Shown here: one piece after another, positions 9,021-17,265 of the stretch | Position numbering within the stretch: the stretch's first letter is position 1 | Layout of the letters: every line of letters starts with the position of its first letter | Assembly (NCBI GenBank): GCA_947497265.1 | Contig: CANMFP010000002.1 | Location: forward strand, 496,001 to 560,000 | DNA: 64,000 bases | Reading direction: 5' to 3' | DNA from: an uncultured Isoptericola sp. | GTDB taxonomy: Bacteria > Actinomycetota > Actinomycetes > Actinomycetales > Cellulomonadaceae | Translations under genes and position numbers: made by a program | Notes under the pieces: generated by a model | The model's database searches: none | What the model saw: only the letters and a program-made list of their open reading frames with translations | What the model was told of the DNA's origin: nothing

Positions 9021-10027
9021 GCGCGCGCAGGACGCTGCGCCAGGCGGAGCCCGTCCGGTACTCGCGGCTCCTCGCCGTCGCCGCCGAGCGCGGCAGCGAG
9101 ACGGTCACCAACGACGACGTCGCGGGCCCGATCGACTCTTCCGACGAGTGGATCCGTCAGCGCACCGGCATCGTCACGCGTCGTCGTGCCACCGCCGACG
9201 TCGACGTCCTCGACCTCGCAGAGGCCGCGGCCCGCAAGGCGATGGACGCCGCCGGCCTGCGCGGTGCCGACATCGACGCGGTGATCCTGTCGACCATCAC
9301 GTACTTCCACCAGACACCGTCGGGCGCCGCCATGCTGGCCGACCGTCTCGGGGCGACGCCGGCCGCGGCCTACGACATCTCGGCGGCCTGCGCGGGGTAC
9401 GCGTACGGCATCGGGCAGGCGGACGCCCTGGTGCGCTCCGGCGCCGCGCGCAACGTCCTGGTGATCGGCGCGGAGAAGCTCAGCGACATCATCGACCCCA
9501 CCGACAGGTCGATCTCGTTCCTGCTGGGAGACGGCGCGGGCGCGGCCGTCGTGGGCCCTTCCGACGTGCCGGGCATCGGCCCGACCGTCTGGGGCTCGGA
9601 CGGCTCGAAGGCGCAGGCGATCCGCCAGACGCACTCCCTGCAGGAGCTGGCGGCCGACGGGACGCTCGGCATGCCGACACTCCGCCAGGACGGCCAGACC
9701 GTCTTCAAGTGGGCCAGCTTCCAGATGGCCCCGATCGCGGCCAAGGCGATGGCCGAGGCGGGCGTCGAACCGGGAGACATCCAGGTGTTCGTGCCCCACC
9801 AGGCGAACATGCGGATCATCGACCAGATGGTCAAGCAGCTCAAGCTGCCCGAGTCGGTGGTCGTCGCCCGCGACATCGCCGACTCCGGGAACACCTCGGC
9901 AGCGTCGATCCCGCTCGCCACCGAGCGGTTGCTCGCCGAGGGCAGCGTGCGTCCCGGCGACCTCGCGCTGCAGATCGGGTTCGGCGCCGGCCTCGTCTAC
10001 GCCGCACAGGTGGTCGTGCTCCCGTAG
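9017..10027 (+). CDS. fabH: Beta-ketoacyl-ACP synthase III
   Basis: Condenses a short acyl-CoA primer with malonyl-ACP to start fatty acid synthesis; in actinobacteria it usually accepts branched primers. The 336 residues carry the thiolase-fold catalytic triad: Cys125 in AACAGYAYG, His in PHQANMRI and Asn in DSGNTSAAS. The ATG overlaps the fabD stop, which fixes the start. The N-terminal extension of about 15 residues before the RYSRLLAV strand is common in the family. Confidence 0.96.
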   Translation: MSARRTLRQAEPVRYSRLLAVAAERGSETVTNDDVAGPIDSSDEWIRQRTGIVTRRRATADVDVLDLAEAAARKAMDAAGLRGADIDAVILSTITYFHQTPSGAAMLADRLGATPAAAYDISAACAGYAYGIGQADALVRSGAARNVLVIGAEKLSDIIDPTDRSISFLLGDGAGAAVVGPSDVPGIGPTVWGSDGSKAQAIRQTHSLQELAADGTLGMPTLRQDGQTVFKWASFQMAPIAAKAMAEAGVEPGDIQVFVPHQANMRIIDQMVKQLKLPESVVVARDIADSGNTSAASIPLATERLLAEGSVRPGDLALQIGFGAGLVYAAQVVVLP

Positions 10028-10131
10028 CCACGCCCCGTAGAGTCCGAACCCGGTGGTGCGCGAGAATCGCACTGCCACACCCCGACCCGGTGCCGGACGG
10101 CCGGTACCCAGTACAAGGAGATACGCACCTC

Positions 10132-10380
10132 ATGGCTCACACTGCTTCCGAGATCCTCGAAGGCCTCGCCGAGATCGTCGCCGAGGAGACCGGCCTGCCG
10201 ACCGACGCCGTCGTCGCCGAGAAGTCCTTCACCGACGACCTCGACATCGACTCGCTGTCGATGATGACGATCGTCACCCACGCCGAGGACAAGTTCGGCG
10301 TCCGCATCCCGGACGACGAGGTCAAGAACCTCGCGACCGTCGGCGACGCCGTGAAGTACATCGAGGGCGCGCAGGCCTGA
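10132..10380 (+). CDS. acpP: Acyl carrier protein
   Basis: An 82-residue acidic four-helix carrier protein. The 4'-phosphopantetheine attachment motif is DIDSLS, with Ser41 as the modified residue. A good ribosome binding site (AAGGAG at 10115-10120) precedes the ATG at 10132. It lies 104 bases after fabH and 106 bases before fabF. A strong hairpin follows its stop, which may raise its expression over fabF, as fits a protein needed in excess. Confidence 0.97.
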   Translation: MAHTASEILEGLAEIVAEETGLPTDAVVAEKSFTDDLDIDSLSMMTIVTHAEDKFGVRIPDDEVKNLATVGDAVKYIEGAQA

Positions 10381-10414
10381 TCCGCTCAGCCTGATCGGCG
10401 TTCCCACGCCGTCG

Positions 10415-10450
10415 CCGCGCGGGCGGGCCTCCTCCGGCCCGCCCGCGCGG
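10415..10450 (+). terminator. Hairpin between acpP and fabF (partial terminator or mRNA stabiliser)
   Basis: A perfect 15-bp GC stem (10415-10429 with 10436-10450) with a TCCTCC loop lies 34 bases after the acpP stop. It probably reduces read-through into fabF or protects the 3' end of the acpP message. Confidence 0.7.
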
Positions 10451-10486
10451 TCCCCGCACACCACACTGAACCTCAGGAGCTCCCCC

Positions 10487-11737
10487 ATGACCGCTGCTGC
10501 CTCGCGCGAGGTCGTCGTCACCGGCCTCGGCGCCACCACCCCGCTCGGCGGCGACGTGCCCACCACCTGGTCGGCCGCGCTGGCCGGCGAGTCGGGCGCG
10601 CGGACCATGGAGAACGACTGGTCGGAGAAGTACGGCATCCCCGTCACCTTCGCCGCGACCATCAAGGTCAAGCCGGACGAGGTGCTGCCCCGGCCCGAGA
10701 TCAAGCGGATGGACCCGTCCGCGCAGTACGCGATGATCGCGGCGCGGGAGGCCTGGCAGGACGCCGGCGCACCGGAGGTCGACGGCGAACGCCTCGGTGC
10801 GGTCGTCTCGTCCGGCATCGGTGGCATCTGGACCACCCTGGACGGCTGGGACACGCTCCAGGAGCGCGGCGCCCGGCGGGTGCTGCCCATGACGGTTCCC
10901 ATGCTGATGCCGAACTCGCCGGCCGCGTACGTCTCGCTCGAGCTCGGCGCGCAGGCCGGCGCGCACGCGCTCGTCTCGGCCTGCGCCTCCGGCGCCGAGG
11001 CGATCGGGTACGGCATGGACATGATCCGCAACGGCCGCGCCGACGTCGTCGTCTGCGGCGGCACGGAGGCGACCATCCACCCGATGCCGATCGCGGCCTT
11101 CGCGGCGTCCCGCACCCTGTCCCTGCGCAACGACGACCCGGCCGGCGCCTCGCGCCCGTACGACGTCGACCGCGACGGCTTCGTCATCGGCGAGGGCGCG
11201 GCCGTCGTCGTGCTGGAGAGCGCGGAGCACGCCGCTGCGCGCGGCGCCCGGGTGTACGCGCAGCTCGCCGGAGTGGGCCTCTCGGCCGACGCCTACCACA
11301 TCACCTCCCCGGACCCCGAGGGCAAGGGGCAGGTCTCGGCCATGCGCCGGGCGCTCGCCGACGCCGGCGCGACCGGGCCCGACGTCGTGCACATCAACGC
11401 GCACGCCACCTCCACCAAGGTCGGGGACCTGACCGAGACGCGATCGATCCGTGCCCTGCTCGGATCGGACGCCGACCACGTGCAGCTCTCCGCGACGAAG
11501 TCGATGACGGGCCACCTGCTCGGTGGTGCCGGGGCGCTGGAGACGTTGTTCGCGGTCAAGGCCGTGCACGAGCGGCTCGCACCACCGACGATCAACGTCG
11601 CGAACCCTGATCCAGAGCTCCAGGTCCCGCTGGTCCGCGACCAGCCGTCGGCGCTGCCCGACGGTGACATCGTGGCGCTCAACAACTCGTTCGGGTTCGG
11701 CGGACACAACGTGGCGCTGGCGGTGACGAACGTCTGA
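10487..11737 (+). CDS. fabF: Beta-ketoacyl-ACP synthase II
   Basis: Elongating condensing enzyme of type II fatty acid synthesis, 416 residues. The catalytic Cys166 lies in VSACASGAEA, and the two histidines are in NAHATSTKVGD and SMTGHLLGGAGA, with the final glycine-rich NNSFGFGGHN. The ATG at 10487 follows a weak AGGAG (10476-10480). It is the last gene of the fasR-fab cluster and is closed by a strong terminator facing a convergent DUF3145 gene. Confidence 0.96.
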   Translation: MTAAASREVVVTGLGATTPLGGDVPTTWSAALAGESGARTMENDWSEKYGIPVTFAATIKVKPDEVLPRPEIKRMDPSAQYAMIAAREAWQDAGAPEVDGERLGAVVSSGIGGIWTTLDGWDTLQERGARRVLPMTVPMLMPNSPAAYVSLELGAQAGAHALVSACASGAEAIGYGMDMIRNGRADVVVCGGTEATIHPMPIAAFAASRTLSLRNDDPAGASRPYDVDRDGFVIGEGAAVVVLESAEHAAARGARVYAQLAGVGLSADAYHITSPDPEGKGQVSAMRRALADAGATGPDVVHINAHATSTKVGDLTETRSIRALLGSDADHVQLSATKSMTGHLLGGAGALETLFAVKAVHERLAPPTINVANPDPELQVPLVRDQPSALPDGDIVALNNSFGFGGHNVALAVTNV

Positions 11738-11762
11738 CCTGCGGAGCAGCCCGAGCGGGTGC

Positions 11763-11813
11763 AACGGCAGACGGCCCGGCGCGAGAGGTTCTCGCGCCGG
11801 GCCGTCTGCCGTT
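11763..11813. terminator. Bidirectional terminator between fabF and DUF3145 gene
   Basis: A perfect 24-bp inverted repeat (11763-11786 with 11790-11813) with a three-base GGT centre lies between the two convergent genes; the 3' arm ends two bases before the convergent stop codon. It should stop transcription from both sides. Confidence 0.88.
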
Positions 11814-11814
11814 C

Positions 11815-12315
11815 TCACCCGACGCGGTGCAGCCAGCGCACGGGGGCGCCCTCACCGGCGTACCGGAAGGGCTCGAGCTCGTCGTCCCACGCGCTGCCCA
11901 GCACGAGGTTCATCGCTGCCCGCAACGCGTGCGGGTCGTGGATCGACTCCATCGCGCTGCGCACCCTGTCCTCGGGCACGACCACGTTGCCGTGGACGTC
12001 GGTCATCGCGTGGAAGAGACCCAGGTCCGGGGTGTGCGACCACCGGGCACCGTCCGCCCCATGGCTGGCATCCTCGGTGACCTCGTAGCGCAGGTGGTCC
12101 CACCCGCGCAGGGCGGAGGCCAACGCTGCACCCGTCCCCTGGGTGCCCTGCCACGGATATTCCGCGCGGTAGAGCCCTCTGGCCGCCGGCTGGGGCGACC
12201 AGTCGAGCGACACGTCTCCGCCCAGCACGTTGCCCGCCGCCCACTCGAGGTGGGGGCAGAGCGCGCGCGGCGCAGAGTGCACGAACAGCACGCCGCGGGT
12301 GATTGCGCCAGCCAT
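11815..12315 (-). CDS. DUF3145 family protein
   Basis: A 166-residue soluble protein of an actinobacterial family of unknown function, recognised by the opening TRGVLFVHSAPRALCPHLEW and the central LRYEVTEDASHGADG. DUF3145 genes are commonly found next to fabF in actinobacteria, so a link to lipid metabolism or cell envelope is possible but unproven. A GGGAGGA ribosome binding site precedes the ATG at 12315. Confidence 0.85.
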   Translation of the reverse strand: MAGAITRGVLFVHSAPRALCPHLEWAAGNVLGGDVSLDWSPQPAARGLYRAEYPWQGTQGTGAALASALRGWDHLRYEVTEDASHGADGARWSHTPDLGLFHAMTDVHGNVVVPEDRVRSAMESIHDPHALRAAMNLVLGSAWDDELEPFRYAGEGAPVRWLHRVG

Positions 12316-12475
12316 CTTGTCCTCCCTGGGTTTCGAGGTCCGTCTTCCCCTACGTCCTCAAGACCCATGAAGTTGCTGGTCAGCGCACTTCTTCGGCGTG
12401 TCGCGTTGCGTTCCTCGTCACAGTTTGCCCGAACCCCCACGCCCGTGCGAGAGGAATCCAGACATTTGAGGCACC

Positions 12476-12961
12476 TCAGAGGCGCTCTCGCAGCTCCCGC
12501 ATGGCCTTCTTCCGGGTTCCCCGCTCGAGGCGGTCCAGATAGAGCTTGCCGTCGAGGTGGTCGCACTCGTGCTGCAGGCACCTCGCCATGAGGTCGGTCC
12601 CCTCGACCACGACCGGCTCGCCGTCCAGGTCGATCCCCTCGACCCGGGCGTACCACGCACGCTCGGTCGGGTAGTAGAGCCCGGGCACGGAGAGGCAGCC
12701 CTCGTCGCCGTCCTGCGTCTCCTCGGAGAGGTCGACGATCCGGGGGTTGAGCACGTAGCCGATCTCGTCGTCGACGTTCCACGAGAACGCCCGCAGGCTC
12801 ACCCCGATCTGGTTGGCGGCCAGTCCGGCACGGCCCTCGGCGTCCACGGTCTCGAGGAGGTCGTCGACGAGCCCACGGACCCGGTCGTCGATCGTCGTGA
12901 TCTCGTCGCACGCCGTGCGCAGCACGGGGTCGGGCACCACCCGGATCTCTCGCATCGCCAT
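12476..12961 (-). CDS. def: Peptide deformylase
   Basis: Metalloenzyme that removes the N-formyl group from nascent proteins. The three family motifs are visible: GLAANQIG (motif 1, with Asn where Pro is usual), EGCLS (motif 2, metal-ligand Cys) and QHECDHLDG (motif 3, HExxH with two metal-ligand histidines). Of three close ATG codons, the one at 12961 is chosen because GGAAGA lies nine bases upstream; this gives 161 residues. The ATG nine bases upstream would sit directly against that ribosome binding site. Confidence 0.93.
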   Translation of the reverse strand: MAMREIRVVPDPVLRTACDEITTIDDRVRGLVDDLLETVDAEGRAGLAANQIGVSLRAFSWNVDDEIGYVLNPRIVDLSEETQDGDEGCLSVPGLYYPTERAWYARVEGIDLDGEPVVVEGTDLMARCLQHECDHLDGKLYLDRLERGTRKKAMRELRERL

Positions 12962-13065
12962 GGCGGTCATTCTTCCACGTCGAGGCCATGACCTGCGGCA
13001 TCCAGGCGCCCGACGACGGTACGTCACACCGGCGGGTCGGTGACGTTCCGATAGGCTCACGCCGC

Positions 13066-13142
13066 GCCCCGTTAGCTCAGCTGGTCAGAGCAGTCGACTC
13101 ATAATCGATCGGTCGCGGGTTCAAGTCCCGCACGGGGCACCA
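13066..13142 (+). tRNA. tRNA-Met (anticodon CAU, probably elongator)
   Basis: Acceptor stem GCCCCGT pairs with ACGGGGC. The anticodon loop CTCATAA gives CAU, and the T arm contains GTTCAAGTC. The 3' CCA is encoded. The first base pair is a normal G-C, unlike an initiator tRNA, which has a 1-72 mismatch. An isoleucine tRNA with a lysidine-modified CAU cannot be fully excluded from sequence. Confidence 0.93.
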
Positions 13143-13189
13143 TCCCCCCTGCGGGTATCACCAGGCCGCCGCCCGGCCTCTCTTCGGGT

Positions 13190-13410
13190 ATGGACACCGC
13201 ACGTTCCGTGCTCGTCCTCGACGACAGCTCCGATCTCGCCGAGATGCTGGAGAGCGCCACCTGGCTGAACCGGCGTCGCGTCGACGACGTCCAGGTTCGC
13301 CTCCGCGCGCTCACCTCCTCGCCGCGAGCCGGGCCCGACTGCGCACCGAGCTGCGGCGGCTCGGCGCCCTGACCGGCCGAGGTGAGTCCGATGGCAGAGA
13401 TCTGCCGTGA
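13190..13410 (+). pseudogene. Small ORF disrupted by a likely -1 frameshift, upstream of the metzincin gene
   Basis: An ATG at 13190 opens a well-behaved frame (start MDTARSVLVLDDSSDLAEML, then WLNRRRVDDVQVRLRA) that turns into Ser/Pro/Cys-rich noise and stops at 13372. From about 13306 the -1 frame continues smoothly as an amphipathic stretch (LLAASRARLRTELRRLGAL) and ends at a TGA around 13408-13410, overlapping the next gene's start. The switch point is the run CGCGCGC at 13304-13310. This suggests a small protein of about 73 residues broken by one missing base, a sequencing error, or a programmed slip. The family is not recognised and the start lacks a good ribosome binding site. Confidence 0.4.
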
Positions 13411-14779
13411 CATCGACGAATGGATCGAGGAGGAGGTCTCCCGCCCCATCGAGGAGTGGGAGGAGCGACAGGAGGAGAGGTGCCGCGAGGAGGAGTGCAA
13501 CTGGTGGATGCTCTGCCTGAACAAGCTCTTCTGCTGGTTGGTGACGGTGCTGGTCAAGGTGGCGCGCTGGATCGTCGTCACCGTCGGGCGCTGGGTGACC
13601 CGCACCGTGTGCACGATCATCGCCATCGTCGTCGACCTGGTCGTGGCGCTCGCGACCGGGCTGTGGGACGTCGTCGTCGGCATCTTCACGTGGGACCGGG
13701 AGCGGGTGTGGGACGGCTTCGTCACGGTCCTCGGCGGCGCGCTCGTGGCCGTGCTCGGGCTGCTGCGCGTCGGCCTGCTGCTGGACACGGTCGACTTCGT
13801 CCGCGAGGAGATCCAGGAGTCGCGGCTGCGCGATCACGTCCGCGGACTGCTCGCTCGCCGGTTCGCCCGGGATCCCGAGGCCCTCGCAGCGGCACGTCGG
13901 GCGACGGGAGTGGACCACGGCGCGTTCGGCCTGCGCCTGCTGGGCCGGGCCACGCGGACCTTCGTCCGGTCCGATCGCACCCGTCCGGACGGTGGCGTCC
14001 CCGAGCTGGTCCGCTGGCACGAGGACCCTGCGCTCGACATCGACGTCCGCGTGCTGGCCGGCTACGACAGCGAGGGCTTCTGGCGACACGGACGCCCGGA
14101 GGTCGTCGGTGCCGACGAGGGGCAGGTCGACGCCTACCTGCGTGATCGCGGCGGCCGCAGCTTTCGGATCTACCCGATGAGCGAGGGCACCCTGCGGCAC
14201 AAGACGTCTGTCTGTGCCGAGCGGTCGCGCGAGCTGGGCCTCATCTACCAGTTCGTCCTGGACGAGCGCGAGGTCACCGACCCGGCCCACGTGGTGCTCA
14301 CCACGGGTCAGGACGACTACGACATCGACGTGCTGGGCCGGGTCAACGAGCGCGTCGACCCGGTGGGTGCACGCGAGGACCTCCCGACGCCGCACGCCGG
14401 GACGGTCTTCGCGTATGCGGGCACCCTCATCGGGTTGAGCGCCCACCTCGACGACGCCACCGGCGTCGACGGCACGCCGTTCCCCGGGAGCTTCACGTCG
14501 GGGGTGTCCGTACGGGACCGCGTCCCCGACCTCGTCTACGAGTACGTCCTCGCGCACGAGCTGGGCCACTACTTCGGTCTGACCCATGTGGACGGGTACC
14601 ACCGGATCATGTACACGGCGAACCCCGATGCCGGGACGGCGCCCGTCACGTGGTGGACGCTGCCGTCACTCATCCTCGTCGAGCAGCAGCCCAAGTTCGT
14701 GCTCGACGAGGCCAAGGCGGTGTGGGACTACATCGTCGCGGGCTTCCCGACGGAGGCGCTCACGACGCGCGCGCACTGA
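13391..14779 (+). CDS. Putative metzincin-like zinc metalloprotease with Trp/Cys-rich hydrophobic N-terminus
   Basis: A 462-residue protein of two unlike parts. Residues 1-30 are strongly acidic and helical. Residues 31-110 are rich in Trp, Cys (31, 36, 42, 48, 74) and Val with regularly spaced Arg/Lys, then hydrophobic to about 140, so this part could insert into membranes. The C-terminal part carries HELGHYFGLTH (His389, Glu390, His393, His399), the metzincin HExxHxxGxxH zinc site, with a candidate Met-turn IMYT at Met407. There is no classical signal peptide. The ATG at 13391 follows GAGGTGAG. A role as a secreted or delivered toxin/effector is inference; the metalloprotease fold is well supported by motif only. 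Confidence 0.75.
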   Translation: MAEICRDIDEWIEEEVSRPIEEWEERQEERCREEECNWWMLCLNKLFCWLVTVLVKVARWIVVTVGRWVTRTVCTIIAIVVDLVVALATGLWDVVVGIFTWDRERVWDGFVTVLGGALVAVLGLLRVGLLLDTVDFVREEIQESRLRDHVRGLLARRFARDPEALAAARRATGVDHGAFGLRLLGRATRTFVRSDRTRPDGGVPELVRWHEDPALDIDVRVLAGYDSEGFWRHGRPEVVGADEGQVDAYLRDRGGRSFRIYPMSEGTLRHKTSVCAERSRELGLIYQFVLDEREVTDPAHVVLTTGQDDYDIDVLGRVNERVDPVGAREDLPTPHAGTVFAYAGTLIGLSAHLDDATGVDGTPFPGSFTSGVSVRDRVPDLVYEYVLAHELGHYFGLTHVDGYHRIMYTANPDAGTAPVTWWTLPSLILVEQQPKFVLDEAKAVWDYIVAGFPTEALTTRAH

Positions 14780-14803
14780 CGCACGTCGTGAGTGCTCGTG
14801 TCG

Positions 14804-14977
14804 CTACTTCTTGAAGGCGTCCCTCACGTTGTCCCCCGCCTGCTTGAAGTTGGCCTTGGACTGGTCCGTCTCGCCCTCTGCCTGCAACTTCTCGTCGTCC
14901 GACGCCTTGCCCGCGCCTTCCTTGAGCTTGCCCGCCGCCTCTTCCGCGGCGTGCTTGGCCTTGTCGCCGATACCCAT
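14804..14977 (-). CDS. CsbD family stress protein
   Basis: A 57-residue, highly charged Lys/Ala/Glu-rich protein. It begins MGIGDKAKHAAEEAAGKLKE and contains GKASDDEKLQAEG and the closing QAGDNVRDAFKK, the layout of the CsbD family, which is induced in general stress responses; its biochemical function is unknown. A perfect AAGGAGG (14984-14990) lies six bases before the ATG at 14977, which suggests strong translation. The gene is convergent with the metzincin gene. Confidence 0.9.
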   Translation of the reverse strand: MGIGDKAKHAAEEAAGKLKEGAGKASDDEKLQAEGETDQSKANFKQAGDNVRDAFKK

Positions 14978-15071
14978 GAGTGGCCTCCTTCGTCGGGCTA
15001 TCGACGATACGAGCGCCAGCGTGTCGTCGCACCCGGGACATCGGCTGTCCGGCGGCCGCTACCGTGGCCCC

Positions 15072-15587
15072 ATGTTCTCGCGCCGCCGACAGCTCACGCC
15101 CGCCGCCCGCCGTGCCGTCCCCGTCCGGGGAGGCGAACGGCACCTGGCAGCGGCCGAGCTGGCCGACGGCGGCCGGGCCGTGGCGACGACGGCGAGCCTG
15201 GCGGTCGTCAGCGGCGGCGACGACGCTCTGCTGACGCTGCGGCGCCCGTGGTGCGACGTCGACCGGGCGGCGTTCGACCCGGAGCGGTCGGTGCTGACGG
15301 TGGAGTGGGTCGACGCCGAGCCCGACCTGCGCCTGCAGATGATCGACCCGACGGTGACCGACCTTCCCGCCGTCCTGCACGAACGCGTCCTGTGGTCCGT
15401 CGTCCTGGCCGAGACCGTGGACGTGCCGGGCGGTCGGGTGAAGGTGGCGGTGCGGCGCCGGCCCGACGGCTCGCTGTTCTCCCAGGCGCTCGCCGAGGAG
15501 GGTGTCGACCTCGCCCGGCCGGAGATCGCCCACGTGGTGAACGCCACCGAGTCCAACCTGCGGGGTGCGTGCGGACTACCCCTGTGA
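15072..15587 (+). CDS. Conserved hypothetical protein (171 aa)
   Basis: A small soluble protein with a basic N-terminus (MFSRRRQLTPAARRA) and alternating beta-strand-like stretches ending in EIAHVVNATESNLRGACGLPL. No membrane segment or catalytic motif is seen. Its size and layout resemble short actinobacterial proteins often annotated as hypothetical, but no family name is claimed. The ATG at 15072 is the first that leaves the upstream CsbD promoter region free. It ends 29 bases before tRNA-Asn. Confidence 0.7.
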   Translation: MFSRRRQLTPAARRAVPVRGGERHLAAAELADGGRAVATTASLAVVSGGDDALLTLRRPWCDVDRAAFDPERSVLTVEWVDAEPDLRLQMIDPTVTDLPAVLHERVLWSVVLAETVDVPGGRVKVAVRRRPDGSLFSQALAEEGVDLARPEIAHVVNATESNLRGACGLPL

Positions 15588-15616
15588 ACCTGGTATTGTT
15601 TTCTCCGGTTCGCCGA

Positions 15617-15689
<73 letters not shown>

Positions 15690-15696
15690 CACCAGA

Positions 15697-15732
15697 AGAG
15701 GCCCTGTCACCGAGTTCGGTGGCAGGGCCTCT
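15697..15732 (+). terminator. Terminator of tRNA-Asn
   Basis: Arms 15697-15713 and 15716-15732 are complementary except for one G-U pair and are followed by TT. The hairpin starts eight bases after the tRNA and ends 58 bases before the transporter gene. Confidence 0.82.
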
Positions 15733-15790
15733 TTGCCGAGGTTCCTTCCGTAGCGGAATATCGCACCGCCGCCGCACGCTTGCCAGTGAC

Positions 15791-17251
15791 GTGGCCCACA
15801 ACACCTCCGTCGGACTGCGTTCCGAACGCGGACCGATCCTCCTCGCCCTCATGCTCTCCACAGCGTTGGTCGCGCTGGACGCGACGATCATCGCGACCGC
15901 GTCGGCGACCATCGCCAGAGACCTGGGCGGGTTCGAGCAGCTCCCGTGGCTCTTCTCGACCTATCTCCTGGCGCAGGCGGTGGGGACGCCGCTGTCCGGC
16001 CGCCTGGCGGACGTCCTCGGCCGCAAGCGCATGATGCTGGCCGGTGTCGCGCTGTTCTTCCTCGGGTCGGTGCTCTGCGGGACCGCATGGTCGATGGGTG
16101 CCCTCATCGCGGGCCGCGTCCTGCAAGGGCTGGGCGCAGGTGCCGTGATGCCGGCGTCGCTGACCATCGCCGCGGACATCTACACGCTCGAGGAGCGCGC
16201 CAGAACGCAGGGCTATCTCGCGTCGGTATGGGCGATCTCGTCGGTCGTCGGCCCGACGCTCGGCGGGGTCTTCTCGGAGTTCGTGAGCTGGCGCTGGATC
16301 TTCTTCGTCAACATCCCGCTCTGCGCGTTCGCCGCCTGGATGCTGGTGCGCCGCTACCACGAGTCCCCACGCGAGGGCGCACGGGAGCCCATCGACTACC
16401 TCGGTGCGGCCCTGCTGGCGAGCGGCAGCACCTTCCTGCTCCTGGGACTGCTGGAGGGCGGCAGCTCGTGGAGCTGGGACTCCCCCGCGTCCGTGGCGAT
16501 CTTCGTGGCCGCCGCGGCCCTGCTCGCCGGGTTCGGGCTGCGGGCGCGCCGTGCGCGGCACCCGATCATCGACCTGGGCATCCTGCGACGGCGGGTGGTC
16601 GCCGTCCCCACAGCCGTGGCGCTGATGGTCGGCGTCATCGTGCTGGGGCTGGCCACCTACGTCCCGATCTACGCTCAGGGGGTGCTCGGCGTCGGACCCC
16701 TGGTGGCCGGCTTCGCCCTCGCGGCGATGATGGTCGGGTGGCCGCTGTCCGCCACCAACGCCGGCAGCCTCTACCTCCGGATCGGGTTCCGGCTGACCGC
16801 GATGATCGGTTCGTCCCTCGTGCTCACCGGGCTGGCGCTCGCCCTGCTGCTCGGCGCGTCGAGCACGGTCGTCGCCGTCGCCGGCGTGTGCTTCCTGGTG
16901 GGCGTCGGGATGGGCCTCACCGCGGTTCCCACCTTGATCGCCGCCCAGTCGTCGGCGTCCTTCTCCGAGCGCGGCGCCGTGACGGGGACCAACATGTTCG
17001 CCCGGTCGCTGGGTTCCGCCGTCGGGGTCGCCGTCTGCGGGGCGATCGTCAACGCCCGCACCACCGCGGGGCCGGACGGCGTCCCGGAGGGTCCCGGACT
17101 CCTGTCGGCGATGCACGTCGTGTTCATCATGCTGGCCGTGTGCGCCGTGGTCCTCGTGGCGCTGACCACGCTGATGCCGGTCGATCGGCAGGAGGCGCGC
17201 GGACGCCGCGCGGGTGTGGCGGAGGATCCCGCCCCCACCCGCGCGGCATAG
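15791..17251 (+). CDS. MFS drug:H+ antiporter, DHA2-like
   Basis: Inner-membrane proton-driven exporter, 486 residues, with about 14 predicted hydrophobic segments. Diagnostic features are the first segment with ALDATIIATASATIA, motif A-like GRLADVLGRKRMM after segment 2, motif B GRVLQGLGAGAVMPA, and motif C-like WAISSVVGPTLGGVFSE. These match the DHA2/EmrB-QacA family of multidrug exporters. Substrates cannot be predicted. The GTG at 15791 lacks a clear Shine-Dalgarno; the frame is open upstream across the tRNA, which rules out earlier starts. No regulator gene is adjacent. Confidence 0.9.
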   Translation: MAHNTSVGLRSERGPILLALMLSTALVALDATIIATASATIARDLGGFEQLPWLFSTYLLAQAVGTPLSGRLADVLGRKRMMLAGVALFFLGSVLCGTAWSMGALIAGRVLQGLGAGAVMPASLTIAADIYTLEERARTQGYLASVWAISSVVGPTLGGVFSEFVSWRWIFFVNIPLCAFAAWMLVRRYHESPREGAREPIDYLGAALLASGSTFLLLGLLEGGSSWSWDSPASVAIFVAAAALLAGFGLRARRARHPIIDLGILRRRVVAVPTAVALMVGVIVLGLATYVPIYAQGVLGVGPLVAGFALAAMMVGWPLSATNAGSLYLRIGFRLTAMIGSSLVLTGLALALLLGASSTVVAVAGVCFLVGVGMGLTAVPTLIAAQSSASFSERGAVTGTNMFARSLGSAVGVAVCGAIVNARTTAGPDGVPEGPGLLSAMHVVFIMLAVCAVVLVALTTLMPVDRQEARGRRAGVAEDPAPTRAA

Positions 17252-17265
17252 CGGCGGTCAGGTGG

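Noticed and set aside
13121-14602. 493-codon minus-strand frame opposite the metzincin gene
   Set aside because: The plus strand carries a recognisable zinc-protease motif, a ribosome binding site and coherent domain layout; the minus frame overlaps tRNA-Met and is a GC shadow.
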